From Lytechinus variegatus (Eukaryota; Echinodermata; Echinoidea; Temnopleuroida; Toxopneustidae): a stretch of 64,000 nt of DNA. Below are positions 23,087 to 35,377 of the stretch, piece by piece; within the stretch, counting starts at the first letter, position 1; every line of letters begins with the position of its first letter. The stretch spans positions 23,760,425 through 23,824,424 of the forward strand of contig NC_054751.1 in NCBI RefSeq assembly GCF_018143015.1, given 5' to 3'. The notes below the pieces were generated by a model. The model worked only from the letters and a program-made list of their open reading frames with translations. It had not been told where the DNA came from and did no database searches. A program made the position numbers and the translations under genes.

Positions 23087-23571
23087 GAACTGCAGCAGGA
23101 GCTCTCTACACACATACAGGAAGTGGTTCTAACTATCTATGTATGCCACCTGACCCTATTTATGATGAACATCAGTCTGGTGGACATCGTGGTCTGCTGT
23201 ACTCTGCCGAATATCAGACCAGCAATGCCATCGGTCGTCTCCATGGTATCCACGACCACACACCAAAATGTGCAGTCTGTAGGGCGCCCTCAGGACGATC
23301 TACCAAATTGATGATCCCTGCGCGGAACGAGTGCCCTTCTGACGAGTGGCGCCTGGAGTATAGTGGTTACCTCATGTCAGATTATTATGGCCACAAACGT
23401 ACTGAGTTCGTTTGTTTCGATCATGACATGGAAGCAGAGCCTGGTACAGCTGGAAACGAAAATGGGGCTCTCTTCTACATGGTAACAGCTACATGTGTGG
23501 CCGGAACTGGGCTTCGTTGTGGACCCTATATTGACGGTCAGGAACTCACTTGCGCTGTGTGTACGATTTAG
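23087..23571 (+). CDS. Gene B exon 4, C4-like domain
   Basis: The terminal exon, acceptor TTTGTAG|GA, stop TAG 23569-23571, residues 121-280. The nine Cys are 138, 181, 184, 202, 229, 256, 264, 275 and 278; with Cys110 from exon 3 this gives ten in the C-terminal region. Copy-specific residues include Leu126, Thr128, His153, Gln163, His172, Asp218-Tyr-Tyr220, Thr255, Thr260, Arg263 and Val277. Residues 173-210 are identical at DNA level in all three genes. The domain is presumed globular and disulphide-bonded; no ligand can be inferred. Confidence 0.88.
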
Positions 23572-25020
23572 AAATTGTTAAGATCGTGTGATAATATAGT
23601 GCGTACGTTTAATTATATCTGTGTAGTGTAGTTCATCTATTGAAACATGCAGTGGACAAAAGGAATTCCCGAAGGAATATTTTTCAATTCCAAGTAGCTA
23701 GTACTTTCGAAGTAGCTAGTACTTAGTTGCACCCACTGTTACTTTTTCCAGTGTGCCATTGACAGATAATTTTCAGAAACCTTGATTTTGGGGGGTTTTA
23801 GGTTTTATAGCATGTATACAGCGAGGGAGAATATTGCCCACCCCTACCCCCTACTCCTTCAGTGTTTCAAAAAAGTTATGTAACCATATCATTCAAAAAA
23901 TGGTTAAAGATTCAGTGACACGACATTTTCTCCTGTGACATTTGCTCCGGCCGGTCTTAATATCTCAGAGGGAGTGAGGATTTTCATAGAGATTTTGGTT
24001 CAGAATAGTGTAAAAATAAGGCTTAGGGTTTATGTTTGGCATAACGTGCAGATTTTCTATCGGGAGAATTGTCATGGAACCCTATCTTGAAATGGTGAAC
24101 TGAAAGTTGACAGTCTGGAACTTAGTCGAGGATCAGGCAATGCCCGGTCAACATTATAGTTACGTAATAATATTGGTTGAATTGTATATCCATGCATCTA
24201 AAACTCCTTGAGTGTTGGCGGTATATAGTAGTAGATATAATTATGGCGATCTGGGGATTGTTGCATAAAAGTTGTCAGCACCGACAGGTTATCGAGAAGC
24301 AGTTACCAGAGTAATCGATGGTAACCGTCAGACACCTGTGCTTCGCAGCCAATAAAAAAAACATGGAAATTTTCGTTATGAGACGACAGATATTGATGAA
24401 ACACCCCAGGTCTTCAATGTCTTCATGATGTTATCTCAGCGATATAAACACCTTTCTTTGAATATTTTTCTGGTAGAGTATTCTTCAGAATGATTGGAAA
24501 CATGTTTAATATTCTTTATATACTGTATATCATAGTTGTTTATTAAATAAGACAACTCCAGAAAAAAGGTGTATATTTTTATTTCCATTTCATTCAGCAT
24601 GTTCAAAGTTTTGAGTTACAGAGATTTCTGTTCAAAGGTTGTGTCTTGCGTTAGTTTGGTGAATTATGTTGCGTTAACTACAGTATATGGAGCTGATGTG
24701 ATGATGATGATTGATGTTGCCGATGATTTAAATGGGGGAAAGTTCATATTCCAAATTTGATTTAGTTGTAAAACAAGGTGACGATGAGGAGGTGAGTGGG
24801 GAGGAGAGAAGGTGGTGGTGGACGATGACGAAGGCAGGCCGGAGATAGGAGGAGGAGGAGGAAAAAAGAGGAATAGTAGTCCGGGCTGGGAGGAGCAGAA
24901 GGAGGAGGGCCAGGAGAAAGAGGTGGAGGAAGAGAAGTAGGAGGAGGAAGAGGGAGACAGTGGCGGTGGTGGTTTATTTTCTTACCTGATTGCCAAGAGA
25001 GCACTTGTATATAAGCAAGC
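23572..25020. other. 3' flank of gene B and intergenic
   Basis: Matches 2213-3358 plus 7236-7900 of unit 1 without the 3.9-kb transposon or the 2783 MITE, so it shows the empty sites of both. The polypurine tract is at 24780-24970. No gene seen. Confidence 0.75.
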
Positions 25021-25272
25021 AATAATAATAATAATAATAATAACTCTTATTTACCCAGGGTAGCCACTCTCAGCTGTAAGCTGTTCTTCCAGCGGGCCCT
25101 GCATAACATAATATGTTATTATTACCCTTCTCCATTCTAAATGCTGAGCGCCAAGCAAGAAGGCAGAAGGTCCCATTTTTATAAGTCTTTGGTATGACTC
25201 GGCCGGGGATCGAACCCACGACCTCCCGTCCATGAGGCGGGCGCTCTACCACTGAGCCATCATGTCCACCAA
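25021..25272 (-). mobile_element. tRNA-derived SINE with (ATT)n tail
   Basis: Absent from the matching place in unit 1 (7908-7913), so it is a recent insertion. On the minus strand the head at 25268-25200 has an A box (TGGCTCAGTGGTAGAGCG) and a B box (GGTTCGATCCCCG). The body follows and the 3' tail is AAT/ATT repeats at 25021-25044. The anticodon-like loop reads CAT, but the acceptor stem does not pair, so it is not a tRNA gene. Confidence 0.82.
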
Positions 25273-26245
25273 TCATGCATTGGATCGTTATAGGGTCCCT
25301 TCCGAGTCCAGGGACCAGGGGAGCGTGTCATGAAAGGAGAATTTGGAAAATTTAATAAAACCTTCATAATGATGTTTTTGGAATTTTTTATTCGCTTTCT
25401 TAAATGTTTAATTTTCAAAGAGGCAGATTTCGATCCACTCTACCTTCGTCTACCATGGAATTTGTTTTTCTTAAGAACTGAATTTCCGAAAATGTTACTC
25501 ACCCACCACCCCCTAAAAAGAACTGAAAATCTTACTGGGACGTGTTGCCATGATAATGAGCGCCCTAGCGGTGAAGTGGAAGTAGATATGGAGAAAATAC
25601 ATGAAGCAGGAAGAATGGGGCACATCCACATAATAAGCATGGGGGGGGGTACTGTGATATTTTGATTGTGCTGGGTATAAGACATGCATTGTTTTTAGCC
25701 TTGCCATTTTACCTCTGCCATTATAAGTTTAAGTGGCCTAGCTACTGATGCCATCGATGAAGGTAATACCGTTCATAAAACACTTGAGACAATATTCACC
25801 CTGTCTCTACAATTTTATTTATTATAAACTAACACAACAATCTAACAGATATTTCAACAAAGAATTCAGTTTTGTTCAGAATTTTGAAAGCTGCATCATC
25901 TATGATTACAATTTTGCCTTTTCTTTTCATTTGTATCTCCGTGCTTTGTACACGTTTTTAAAAGTATTATGCATGAATTGCGTTCTGTGATTTATTTTTC
26001 GTATAGCTTTACTAATGCACCCTTCAGTGGCGGGTCTACGGGGGGGGGGGGGGGGGGGTTAACTGTTTGTCAAATTTCTCGGCCAAACTCCCTCCTTGGA
26101 AAAAAAATCTATATTCGCCCCTGTCCTTATTCCCGACAATCAAGATCCAATCATTTTTAATTCTCATCTTCCCTCTTACCGGTGAATAAATGAATTTTCA
26201 TTGAACACTAAAATCTCGACTGTTGAATCCCCGTTCATTTAGATA

Positions 26246-26870
26246 TACCGTCTTTCTATCTTACCTATGGATACCTATGGATGCTTCTGAACGCAGTCTA
26301 AGACTCAATATATTCAGTTCCAAATTCTGTCTCCTCTTTAGGTTGGCCAGATCATGTCCTGGTGGGTCAGCGTCAAACTTGTACTTCACAGGTTCACATC
26401 TCCGGTCACATCTCCAATACTTATCCAGTCCATTCTCGAAGCTGTGGACACTGGGTGCATTTACTAATTCATCACTTAGGCTATTCCAAGGTGTCCTAAT
26501 TCTTATGTAAAAAGAATTCTTACGTTTCTCAGTTACTGACCTCGGAATGTACAATTTTTATCATGACCTTTGGTAGGCCCATGCACCTGACGACCCAAAT
26601 CTGGCACTACCTCTTGTGAAATAACTTACATACCTGTGAAATAACTTGTATGTTTCGATCATTATCTTCTCGTGCTCGGCGATATGCTAATGTAGGAAGT
26701 TTTAGTTGAATCAATCTTTGTTCATATTGAAGGTTCTTTACTTCAGGTACCAACTTAGTGGCCCTTCTTTGTACATTTTCTATTGCTTGAAAATCTTTAC
26801 ATTTATTTCCTATTTTCTTATGAAGTTTCATTTCGTTATTGATTAATGACAATTTTTTTCACTGTAATGT
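26246..26870 (-). pseudogene. CR1/jockey-like LINE 3' fragment, unit-2 copy
   Basis: Orthologous to 11638-12240, with the same broken frames. Here the site just left of it (26238-26246) is the empty target of the TU-like element. Confidence 0.75.
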
Positions 26871-27027
26871 GCATGACTGAAGCAACTTTTGTCAAGAGTC
26901 GTTCACTACACTCGCTCGCAGCAGGCGTTTAGTCTCTCGCATACTTACGAATTTATATCATGCAGCTTGTATACCAGTAAATTGAAGTTGATGACCTTGA
27001 TATAAGTGTTTTGCTTACTCTACTGTA

Positions 27028-27874
27028 GGGGAAGGCGGGATAAGTTGTGGCACTTTTTGCATTTTGCATGTTAGAATTGATATGACTAGTAATATTGTAG
27101 AAATAAGTACCTTGCCTTTAAATTTGATTCTTGGGAAATGATTTTCATCTATATATATAACTTTCTAACCCCACACTGAAAGTAATCGTGACCTTTGAAA
27201 ACAAAAGATGTTAAATGGCTCAACTTGCCCCATATATGGGGTAAGTTGTGCCACCGTCTGGGGTAAGTTGAGCCACAAAAACTATGTACAAAATGTATGT
27301 GGGAAGAACCAGGATGTCAACTTTTTCATTTAAAGTCTTTTTACTTGCTAATTCCCTATAAAGACTAACATCTTCTAAAAGTAAAAGAACTGTCATGTGA
27401 ATTTACTCCTTACTGCCTGCATATCAATGGCTTTTTACGTTTTTTAATTTTTATATTATACATCACCATAAGAATTAACATGGCTCAACTTGCCCCATGT
27501 TGCTTTGGCTTAAATTACCCCTGTCCGAACTTACTATGATATTTTCACATCCACACATTTCTTATGCATTCATCATGCAAAAAACTATGACAAGAATGAG
27601 AATCCATGCCTGTACTTACAATATTGTTCTTATTTCTATAATATATTTAAAGACGTGTTTGGGTAAAAAGCACTTATCTATTTCACACCCTTTTTTACTT
27701 TTTTGGCTGAAATTTGTATTTTCCCCTCTAAAAAAGTACTTTTTATTCAAAGTTGGAAATAAAGTGGTTGGGTTAAGGGTTATGCAATGGGTCATCAATA
27801 AATGACACTACAACAATGTCTGACTCATTCATTATTAGCATTGGGGTGGTGGCTCAACTTGCCCCGCTTTCCCC
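27028..27874. mobile_element. MITE with GGGGAAGGCGGG ends, unit-2 copy
   Basis: TA-flanked, 847 bp, inherited through the segmental duplication from the same insertion as 12414-13258. Confidence 0.85.
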
Positions 27875-29432
27875 TATACAGTGCGTATAAAAAAAGGGAC
27901 AGATTTGAAAAGTCTATAAAATTTTTGTTTCAAATTGTGATGTCTATATTTTGGTGCTAATAGGTGCTCTAAGGTCTTATCTTTGAAATGCAATTTAAAA
28001 AAAATGAGTTTTGTTCATGCTTGAGCGAACACGGGACGTTTTTGTTGGGGGTTCAAAAAGAGGCTTGCGCCAGAATTGCAGAATATGAGTAATATGATCA
28101 TCAGACTTCTTGCTAATCAGGAGAGTTCCTCTGGACCTTTTCATTATTTGTGCCACAATTTATTTTTTCGTATTATGCTGTCAAATTTTATTTACAAATT
28201 TATTTATTTACGTGAATTATTATTTGAATTATTTTGTTTTCTTATTTAAACTTCTCTTACCTTTTAATTTTCCTTTATAAGTAACTGAGAAAATAAGATT
28301 TTTTTTGTCAACTCAAGCAAGAAGATTTGCATTATTAATTGGAAAAACTTGCGATTATTCAAATCCTATTATTATATGAAACAAATTATGTTATGTTCCT
28401 TTAAAAGACATGAATGTATTTTTTCAAGGGGTCATTGATTCTTTGACCAGTGGCACGTTAAATTGCTTGACAGGAAACACAGGAAGGGATTCATGTCTTT
28501 CAATGACAATGGTGTATTGAGTCAATTTTGAAGGAGCTAGATATGGCAGGTCGGGTAAAATGTATTAAAAAGTTGTGAGCGAGCGAAGTGAGCACGCAAA
28601 TATTCCCACTTTTTTATTATATCAAATTTTGTGATAGATTTTGACATAATATTCAGAAAATCATATCATATTTTACTTTCTATCTTTCCTTTTATTTCCT
28701 GTCCACTTTTTTTCTTGGTCATGATTTTGTTTTAATTAAGGGGGGGGGGGGGGGATCCCGAGCCCCCGCCCATCTGTGTGGCTCTGTTCAAAAGGTACAA
28801 TAACCTTTGTAGCACACAATGAAAGGATTTGAAAAAATTCCACGCTCTCCCATATTTCGGTTGAAAATTGTTTTAGCTTGAAGAATTAAGGAATATTCAA
28901 AGCTAACAAAGAGCATATTAAAAAACGAAACATGCACACAACGAGGTGAGTCAGTCAATGATGTCCATCACTCACTATTTCTTTTGTTTTTTATTGATTG
29001 AATTATACAATATTTCATTTTTTATAGATTTGACAATAAGGAACAACTTGACTGAACCATATAGTATTAAACAATGCTAATTCCACACATTCAGGGAGGA
29101 ATTAATCATTGTATCACTTGACAATGAGGAGAATTTCATATTTCATATAACAAAATACAAAAGAAATAGTGAGTGGATGACGTCATAGTCTCCTCATTTG
29201 CATACAAGACAGGATAGGATGTGCATATAACTGTTTTGTGAAATTAAGCGAAATTTTAAAATGTTATAACTTTCTTATTTTACATCCGATTTTGATGAAA
29301 TTTTTAGTGTTATGCTTGTTGGATTTTCTGTTTTTATTCAAATCAAATTTTTGTTGGGGTGGACTTGTCCTTTAAAACAAAGATGATGACTGAAAATGTC
29401 AGCTGAGCGCAACTGCTTTTCTTTTCATTTTT

Positions 29433-30729
29433 GTCTCACCTGCGAAGCAGAGTGAGACTATAGGCGCCGCTTTTCCGACGGCGGTGGCGACGGCGGCGTC
29501 AACATCAAATCTTAACCTGAGGTTAAGTTTTTGAAATGACGTCATAACTTAGAAAGTATATGGACCTAGTTGATGAAACTTGGCCATAAGGTTAATCAAG
29601 TATTACTGAACATCCTTTTAGAGTTTCATGTCACATGACCAAGGTCAAAGGTCATTTAGGGTCAATGAACTTAGACCATGTTGGAGGGATCAACATCGAA
29701 ATCTTAACCTGAGGTTAAGTTTTTGAAATGTCATCATAACTTAGAAAATATATGGACCTAGTTCATGAAACTTGGACATAAGGTTAATCAAGTATTACTG
29801 AACATCCTTTGAGAGTTTCATATCACATGACCGAGGTCAAAGGTCATTTAGGGTCAATGAACTTAGACCATGTTGGAGGGATCAACATCGAAATCTTAAC
29901 CTGAGGTTAAGTTTTTGAAATGTCATCATAACTTAGAAAATATATGGACCTAGTTCATGAAACTTGGACATAAGGTTAATCAAGTATCACTGAACATCCT
30001 GCACGAGTTTCATGTCACATGACCAAGGTCAAAGGTCATTTAGGGTCAATGAACTTTGGCCGAATTGGGGATATCTGTTGAATTCCCATCATAACTTTGA
30101 AAGTTTATGGATCTGATTCATGAAACTTGGACATAATAGTAATCAAGCATCACTGAACATTTTGTGCAAGTTTCAGGTCTCATGATTAAGGTCAAAGGTC
30201 ATTTAGGGTCAATGAACTTTGGCCGAATCGGGGGTATCTGTTGAATTACCATTATAACTTTGAAAGTTTATGGATCTGATTCATGAAACTTGGACATTAG
30301 AGTAATCAAGTATCTCTGAACATCCTGTTCGCGTTTCAGGTCACATGACCAAGGTCAAAGGTCAATGAACTTTGGCCGAATTGGGTGTATCTGTTGAATT
30401 ACCATCATAACTTTGAAAGTTTATGGATCAGATTCATGAAACTTGTACATAAGAGTAATCAAGTATCACTGAACATCCTGTGCGAGTTTCAGGTCACATG
30501 ATCAAGGTCAAAGGTCATGTAAGGTCAATGAACTTTGGCCATGTTGGGTTTTTTTGTTGAATAACCATGATATCTCTGTAAGTTTATTGGTCTAGTTCAT
30601 AAAAAGTGGACATAAGAGTAACCATGTATCACTGAACATCTTGTGCGAGTTAGAGTAGTATTCAAAGTCAGCACTGCTGCTATATTGAACCGCGTGATGC
30701 AGGTGAGACGGCCAGAGGCATTCCACTTG
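29433..30729. mobile_element. 1.3-kb repeat element carrying six DR1 nuclear-receptor motifs
   Basis: Unit 1 is uninterrupted at the matching place (about 14815). The element starts GTCTCACCTGCGAAGCAG and ends GGTGAGACGGCCAGAGGC...CACTTG, giving complementary GTCTCACC/GGTGAGAC ends. The interior is a tandem array with a period of about 150-190 bp, each unit containing ATGAAACTTGGACATAAG and AAGGTCAAAGGTCATTTAGG. The 13-mer AGGTCAAAGGTCA is exact near 29642, 29834, 30026, 30189, 30352 and 30505. No ORF of note. Confidence 0.85.
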
Positions 30730-31050
30730 TTTACTATTTTTAGTCACATTTAACTAGAATACATGAGGGATGGCGTCATCGTCTGGCTCATTCCGACCAT
30801 AAATACGGAAAATATATAAAACTAGAATTTAATTCGTCATGCGGACGAATTAGGTGGTCTGTCATGATTTGTCATTCAGTGTCGGCTAATGTATGAAATA
30901 AATCATTTAGATATATTGATAATCTTGATCGTAGACATCCTAAGAATTAGTTTTGACCATTGCTAAATGTGATTATTGATGTGGTGATGACAATCGTCAG
31001 ACATACATCTTCAAACAGATACATACAAGATAGATGATTATATATATATA

Positions 31051-31901
31051 GGGGAAGGCGGGGTAAGTTGTGACAGTTTTTTCTTTTTGCATGTTAGAAT
31101 TGATATGATTAATAATCTTGTCGAAATAAGTACCTTGCCTTGAAATTTAATTCTTCTGAAATATTTTCCACCTATATATAACTTTCTATCCCCACACTGA
31201 AAGTCATCGTGACCTTTGAAAAAAACGATGTCAAATGGCTCAACTTGCCCCATATATGGGGTAAGTTTGAGCCACCTTCTGGGGTAAGTTGAGCCACAAA
31301 AACTATGTACAAAATGTATGGGGGAGAACCAGCATGTCAATTTTTTGTTTAAAGTCTTTTCACTTGCTAATTCTCTATAAATACTAACATCCTGTAAAAG
31401 GAAAAGAGCAGTCATGTAAATTTGCTCCTTTCAGCCTGCATTTCAATCGATTTTTATGGTTTGTTTGTTTTTTAAGATACATTACCATATGAATTACCAT
31501 GGCTCAACTTGCCCCATGCTGTGTGGCTCAACTTACCCCAGTCTGAACTTAGTGCGATAATTTCATATCCACACATTTATTATGCATCCATCATATAAAA
31601 GACTATGACAAGAATGAAGATCCATACCTGGACTAATAATGTTGTTATCATGTCTTTATTATATTTAAAGACGTGTGTGTTTATAAAGCACTTATCTATT
31701 TCACACCCTTTTTTACTTTTTTTTTGGCTGAAATTTCTACTACCCTCTTTTTTGTTTCAAAGTTGAAAACAATGTGGTGGGGTAAGGGGTTATGCTATGG
31801 GTCATCAATACATGACACCACCACAATGTCTGACTCATTCATTATTGGCCTGGGGCTGGTGGCTCAACTTGCCCCTATGCTCAACTTACCCCGCCTTCCC
31901 C
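31051..31901. mobile_element. MITE with GGGGAAGGCGGG ends, intact
   Basis: An 851-bp family member inserted in a TATATA tract, with both ends intact (GGGGAAGGCGGGGTAAGTTG and its complement). This is the best-preserved copy in the window. Confidence 0.88.
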
Positions 31902-31902
31902 T

Positions 31903-32320
31903 ATATATATATATATAGATGGATGGAGTGATGGATGGAGCGATGGATGGATCAAGTGATCGATTGAGAGATAAATGATAGGTGGTTATATTAATAAAAC
32001 ATAGATAGACAGACATATATATAGATAAATAGATAAATAGAGACAAATAGATTGATATAGATAGATAGCCAGACAGACATACATATATACAGATAGATAG
32101 AGACAGGCAGATAGATTGATGGATATATAGAACGATAGATAGATATACATATCTAACAGATAGATATGTTGTATTAGACAGAGAGAGAGAGAGATAGATA
32201 GACAGATACATATACAGAGTAGGTAGATAGACAGATAGACATATATATGAATAAATAGATAGATTTATAACAGATAGCGGATGGATGGATATGATTAGAT
32301 AGATATAATATACGAAAAAA
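31903..32320. repeat. GATA/GACA-type simple repeat
   Basis: Degenerate 4-bp repeat (ATAG, GATG, ACAG units) directly after the MITE. Minus-strand ORFs rich in Ser, Leu, Ile and Tyr across it are artefacts of the repeat. Confidence 0.9.
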
Positions 32321-33185
32321 GTAATTATAATCTGTTTTATTTTGCAATATTTTAGGTATTAATTATTAGAATTGTTATAACTGATCATGCACAAGAGAGT
32401 AAAAAAAAAAAATCATGTTCACCCGCGGACTCGAACCCCTGCCCGCATGATTGAATGAGATGCAAGTCTGACGCCTAACCGATTGAGCTAGCATATTTCC
32501 CATAGACTTTACACGTAATCACATTTGAGAATTACAAGTCCAATTTTGCAAGTGAAATACGGGCATGATCCTGGCATCTGATCAAAAAATGAAGGGCACA
32601 ATCCCGAAAGCTTAGAATCTAAGCTACAACATACTAAAAGCTTAAAGAAAACTGACAAGAACAAATGGAGATATGGCTCACGAAATAGCGGAATGTCGAA
32701 TCTAGTTTTGAGAAAAAGTCATGTCCCATAGAGATTACACGCAAAACACATGTGATATGAAAAAAGCAATTATAATCTGTTTTATCTTGCTAAATTTTAA
32801 CTTTTATACCTTTCAATTATCATAAAGGATCATGTAAGAAGTGGCAAAAAGAAAAAAAGTGAAAAAAAAATCATGTTGTTCACCCCAGGACTCGAACCCG
32901 CGCCCTTTAGAAAGCAGTCAAAGCCACGATATTCCCCATAGAGAATACACGTAAGCAATTTTGAGAATTACAAGTCCAATTTTGCAAGTGAAATACGGGC
33001 ATGATCCCGGCATCTGATCAAAAAATGAAGGGCACATTTGCGAAAGCTTAGAATCTCAGCTACAACATACTAAAAGCTTAAAGAAAACTGACAAGAAAAA
33101 ATGGAGATATGGCTCACGAAATAGCGGAATGTCGAATCTAGTTTTGAGAAAAAGTCATGTCCCATAGAGATTACACGCAAAATGA
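32320..33185. repeat. Tandem duplication of about 430 bp with tRNA-like segments
   Basis: Two copies (about 32326-32755 and 32756-33180) share AATTATAATCTGTTTTAT, GTCCAATTTTGCAAGTGAAA and GAAATAGCGGAATGTCGAAT. The first carries a minus-strand tRNA-like segment (32490-32425: TAGCTCAATCGGTTAGGCGT ... GGGTTCGAGTCCGCG... in part), and the second a decayed version (32930-32880). Confidence 0.8.
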
Positions 33186-33717
33186 AGAAAAATGACATGC
33201 CTCTTATCATCGCTGTTTTACGCAATGATGCGTTTCTCAAAACGAATATTCATGCCTACTGCCGAGAAAGAATACATTCTAAACTACAACATATCGAAAT
33301 CTGGGCGAAAAACGATCTATATTTGAGAAGTTACAGCCAAATTTGCATAAATTTGATGACGTCATTTTTGAAAAAATGAAATTTTTAGTTTAGGCGCCAT
33401 TTTGATGACGTCACGATATAATTTAGGGACAACGGTGACATGAAATCAAATCTACAACTAATACTCTATCGATATATGAAAAAAAATTGGGGGTCAATGG
33501 ACTATTTAAAGAGCTACAGTGAATTTGCAATAGGCATGTTTTTGCCCATATATGGCCTATAGTGAGAGCTCGCGCGCACACGTGCTGCAAACTTTAACGG
33601 GGGTTGATTTCGTTATTATTAGTCATAGAGAGCCAAATTGGGTATCAAATTGCTCAAAATTATATTATCAATGCAATGGTGTAAAAAAAACGATGTTTTT
33701 GCACTGTGTTAAGGCAT

Positions 33718-33854
33718 TACGCGCGGAAACGCGCGCGCATGCGTGTGCGCGCGCAAATTTTTGAAATGCTTAGAATGACCTAAAACGTACTCTAGTTTGG
33801 TCAAAAAGTGATTTTGAGCATTTTGAAATTTTGACGCGCGCGTACGCGCGCGTC
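33718..33854. repeat. Alternating CG tracts, possible Z-DNA
   Basis: 33718-33755 is almost purely alternating purine-pyrimidine (GCGCGCGCATGCGTGTGCGC). 33833-33854 is a perfect 22-bp palindrome with 11-bp arm GACGCGCGCGT. These stand out in a window where CpG-rich alternating DNA is otherwise rare. Confidence 0.75.
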
Positions 33855-34347
33855 GTGACCTTCAGGTGACCTTTGATGACATGATTTGATGACCTTTGAC
33901 CTGAAGTTAATGTGATGTAAATATTGATAATTTTTGATAATTGATGATGGAGATATGATTGATAATGTGATTTTACAAAATGGCGCCTAGATGACGTCAT
34001 CATGACCTGATGACCTTGAAAAGCTTATTTTGACGTGTCCATGATAGATCCTATAAATGACATGAAATTCAATGAAATTGATAAAGTCCATTTTGAGATA
34101 TCTTGGCGACAAGAAAATCCGTAAAAATAAAGAAATAAAGTAAGAAAGAAATAAGAAAATTCTGACGAAATTAAGAGGTGATCTGTCAAAGACAGACCAC
34201 CTAATAATGCTAAACTTTCAAAATTATAATGTACGAACTTTTTCATATTTCAATTAAATTGTTTATGTTAATGCCTGTTAGATTTTACTCTTTTTCCCAA
34301 CTTGATTTTGGGCCACACATTTTTTTAACTTCTCAAGAGTCAACCTT

Positions 34348-34387
<40 letters not shown>

Positions 34388-34524
34388 ACAGGGAGAGAGA
34401 TGGAGAGTGGGGGCACCTGCTTCTTTGAAAAATAGCTAAATAAAAAGTTAAACACACTCCCCTTTTTATCTAATTCTCAGGTTGGACGTCGTCTTACAAA
34501 AAAGTATACCCCCTCTTTTTTTAT

Positions 34525-34783
34525 AAGTTGTCGACAGTGATGACGGCACGGTCACAACGAAACAGTCGCTTTGATTGGCTGTTACCCTTTAGTGAGGGGC
34601 GGGACTTCGTCCTCTTCTCAACCAATTAGAATTAACAAACATGACGAAGTACTCTTCCACGTATCTTCTTTGTAATCATAAAATGCAATCACTGTCTCTT
34701 AACAAATCAGACAGCCAATCTAATTTCAGAAAAAGGGCCAGAGAAGTACCACATCGTGAAGAAAAGAAGAGATAGACTTAAAG
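34525..34783 (+). promoter_or_regulatory. Gene C promoter and non-coding exon
   Basis: Conserved counterpart of 15215-15471: ATTGG at 34574, GGGGCGGG near 34597, CCAAT at 34622. The non-coding exon ends at 34783 (AAAG|GTAAGG) and the 5'UTR intron runs to 35237 (TTAACAG|GAGC). The rest of the surrounding duplicated DNA is similarly conserved, so conservation alone does not prove constraint. Confidence 0.6.
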
Positions 34784-35289
34784 GTAAGGAAATTACATTT
34801 CTCCAAGTCTCATCAATTCTTCATCACATCTATTACTTCGGCTAATTGCATTGATGTTTCAGCAAAAGGTGCGCAGAGATAATCTAAGCTTTTTTCAAAG
34901 TCAACATTTCTGCTATAATTTTCAAGTAGTGAAAAAACCCAACAAGAGTGTGTATATTGGTAAAGAGTGTGGGGTATATCTTCACCCCTCCACTAAGGCT
35001 GGTGGTGCCATACAAGTCATGGAAGATAAGATCGGTGCGAAAAAAGGGAAAGCATACCCAAAACACTAGTAAACAAATTCAAGAAATACACCCATTTCTC
35101 TTTTATTCCCCCTCTTATCTTTCGAAATATAGACCCACCATTATCATTGACACGAAAATTTATGCGAGTCGTGCATGTCTCAACCATCTTGAGTTGAGTA
35201 TTCCTCCAGTAATGAACGATCAAATTCCCCTTAACAGGAGCATCAAATCCCGAGCTGTGACATCGGAATCCAGGACATTCTAATTCAAG

Positions 35290-35377
35290 ATGACCAATCT
35301 ATTACTCTGGATGATTTCTGTTACCACTATTGCTACTGCTTCTGGTCTCACTATTGAAGTAGACGGTCCGATCAGTG
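35290..35377 (+). CDS. Gene C exon 1, signal peptide of collagen-like protein
   Basis: First coding exon of complete gene C (35290-35377, 38257-38376, 40585-40734, 41203-41687; 843 nt, 280 residues). It encodes the same signal peptide as gene B and then LTIEVDGPIS, with Glu in place of Asp at residue 23. Phase 1 donor G|GTATGT. The ATG lies in the exon that starts at 35238. As for gene B, the product should be secreted. The gene order and direction (A, B, C all plus) fit unequal crossing-over. Confidence 0.87.

Larger units (their letters stand above)
25273..29432. repeat. Segmental duplication, unit 2 of array
   Basis: Near-identical counterpart of 7915-8888 plus 11630-14815. It includes the same LINE fragment (26246-26870, minus strand) and the same GGGGAAGGCGGG MITE (27028-27874). 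Differences seen are homopolymer lengths, scattered single bases and a 13-bp local duplication (GGTTCACATCTCC/GGTCACATCTCC) near 26390. No independent gene. Confidence 0.88.
30821..34204. mobile_element. 3.4-kb composite insertion, unit 2
   Basis: Absent from unit 1 (junction near 14903). The ends carry AGGTGGTCTGTC (30852) and its complement GACAGACCACCT (34191-34202). It contains a nested MITE, GATA-type simple repeat, a duplicated about 430-bp block with tRNA-like parts, CG-rich alternating tracts, and TGACGTCA and TGACCTTTGACC motifs near 33400 and 33890. No supported coding sequence. The left target end is not clean, so boundaries are approximate. Confidence 0.7.

Noticed and set aside
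25200..25268. tRNA-Met-like gene on the minus strand
   Set aside because: The acceptor stem does not pair and the sequence is the head of a recent SINE with an ATT tail, absent from the sister unit.
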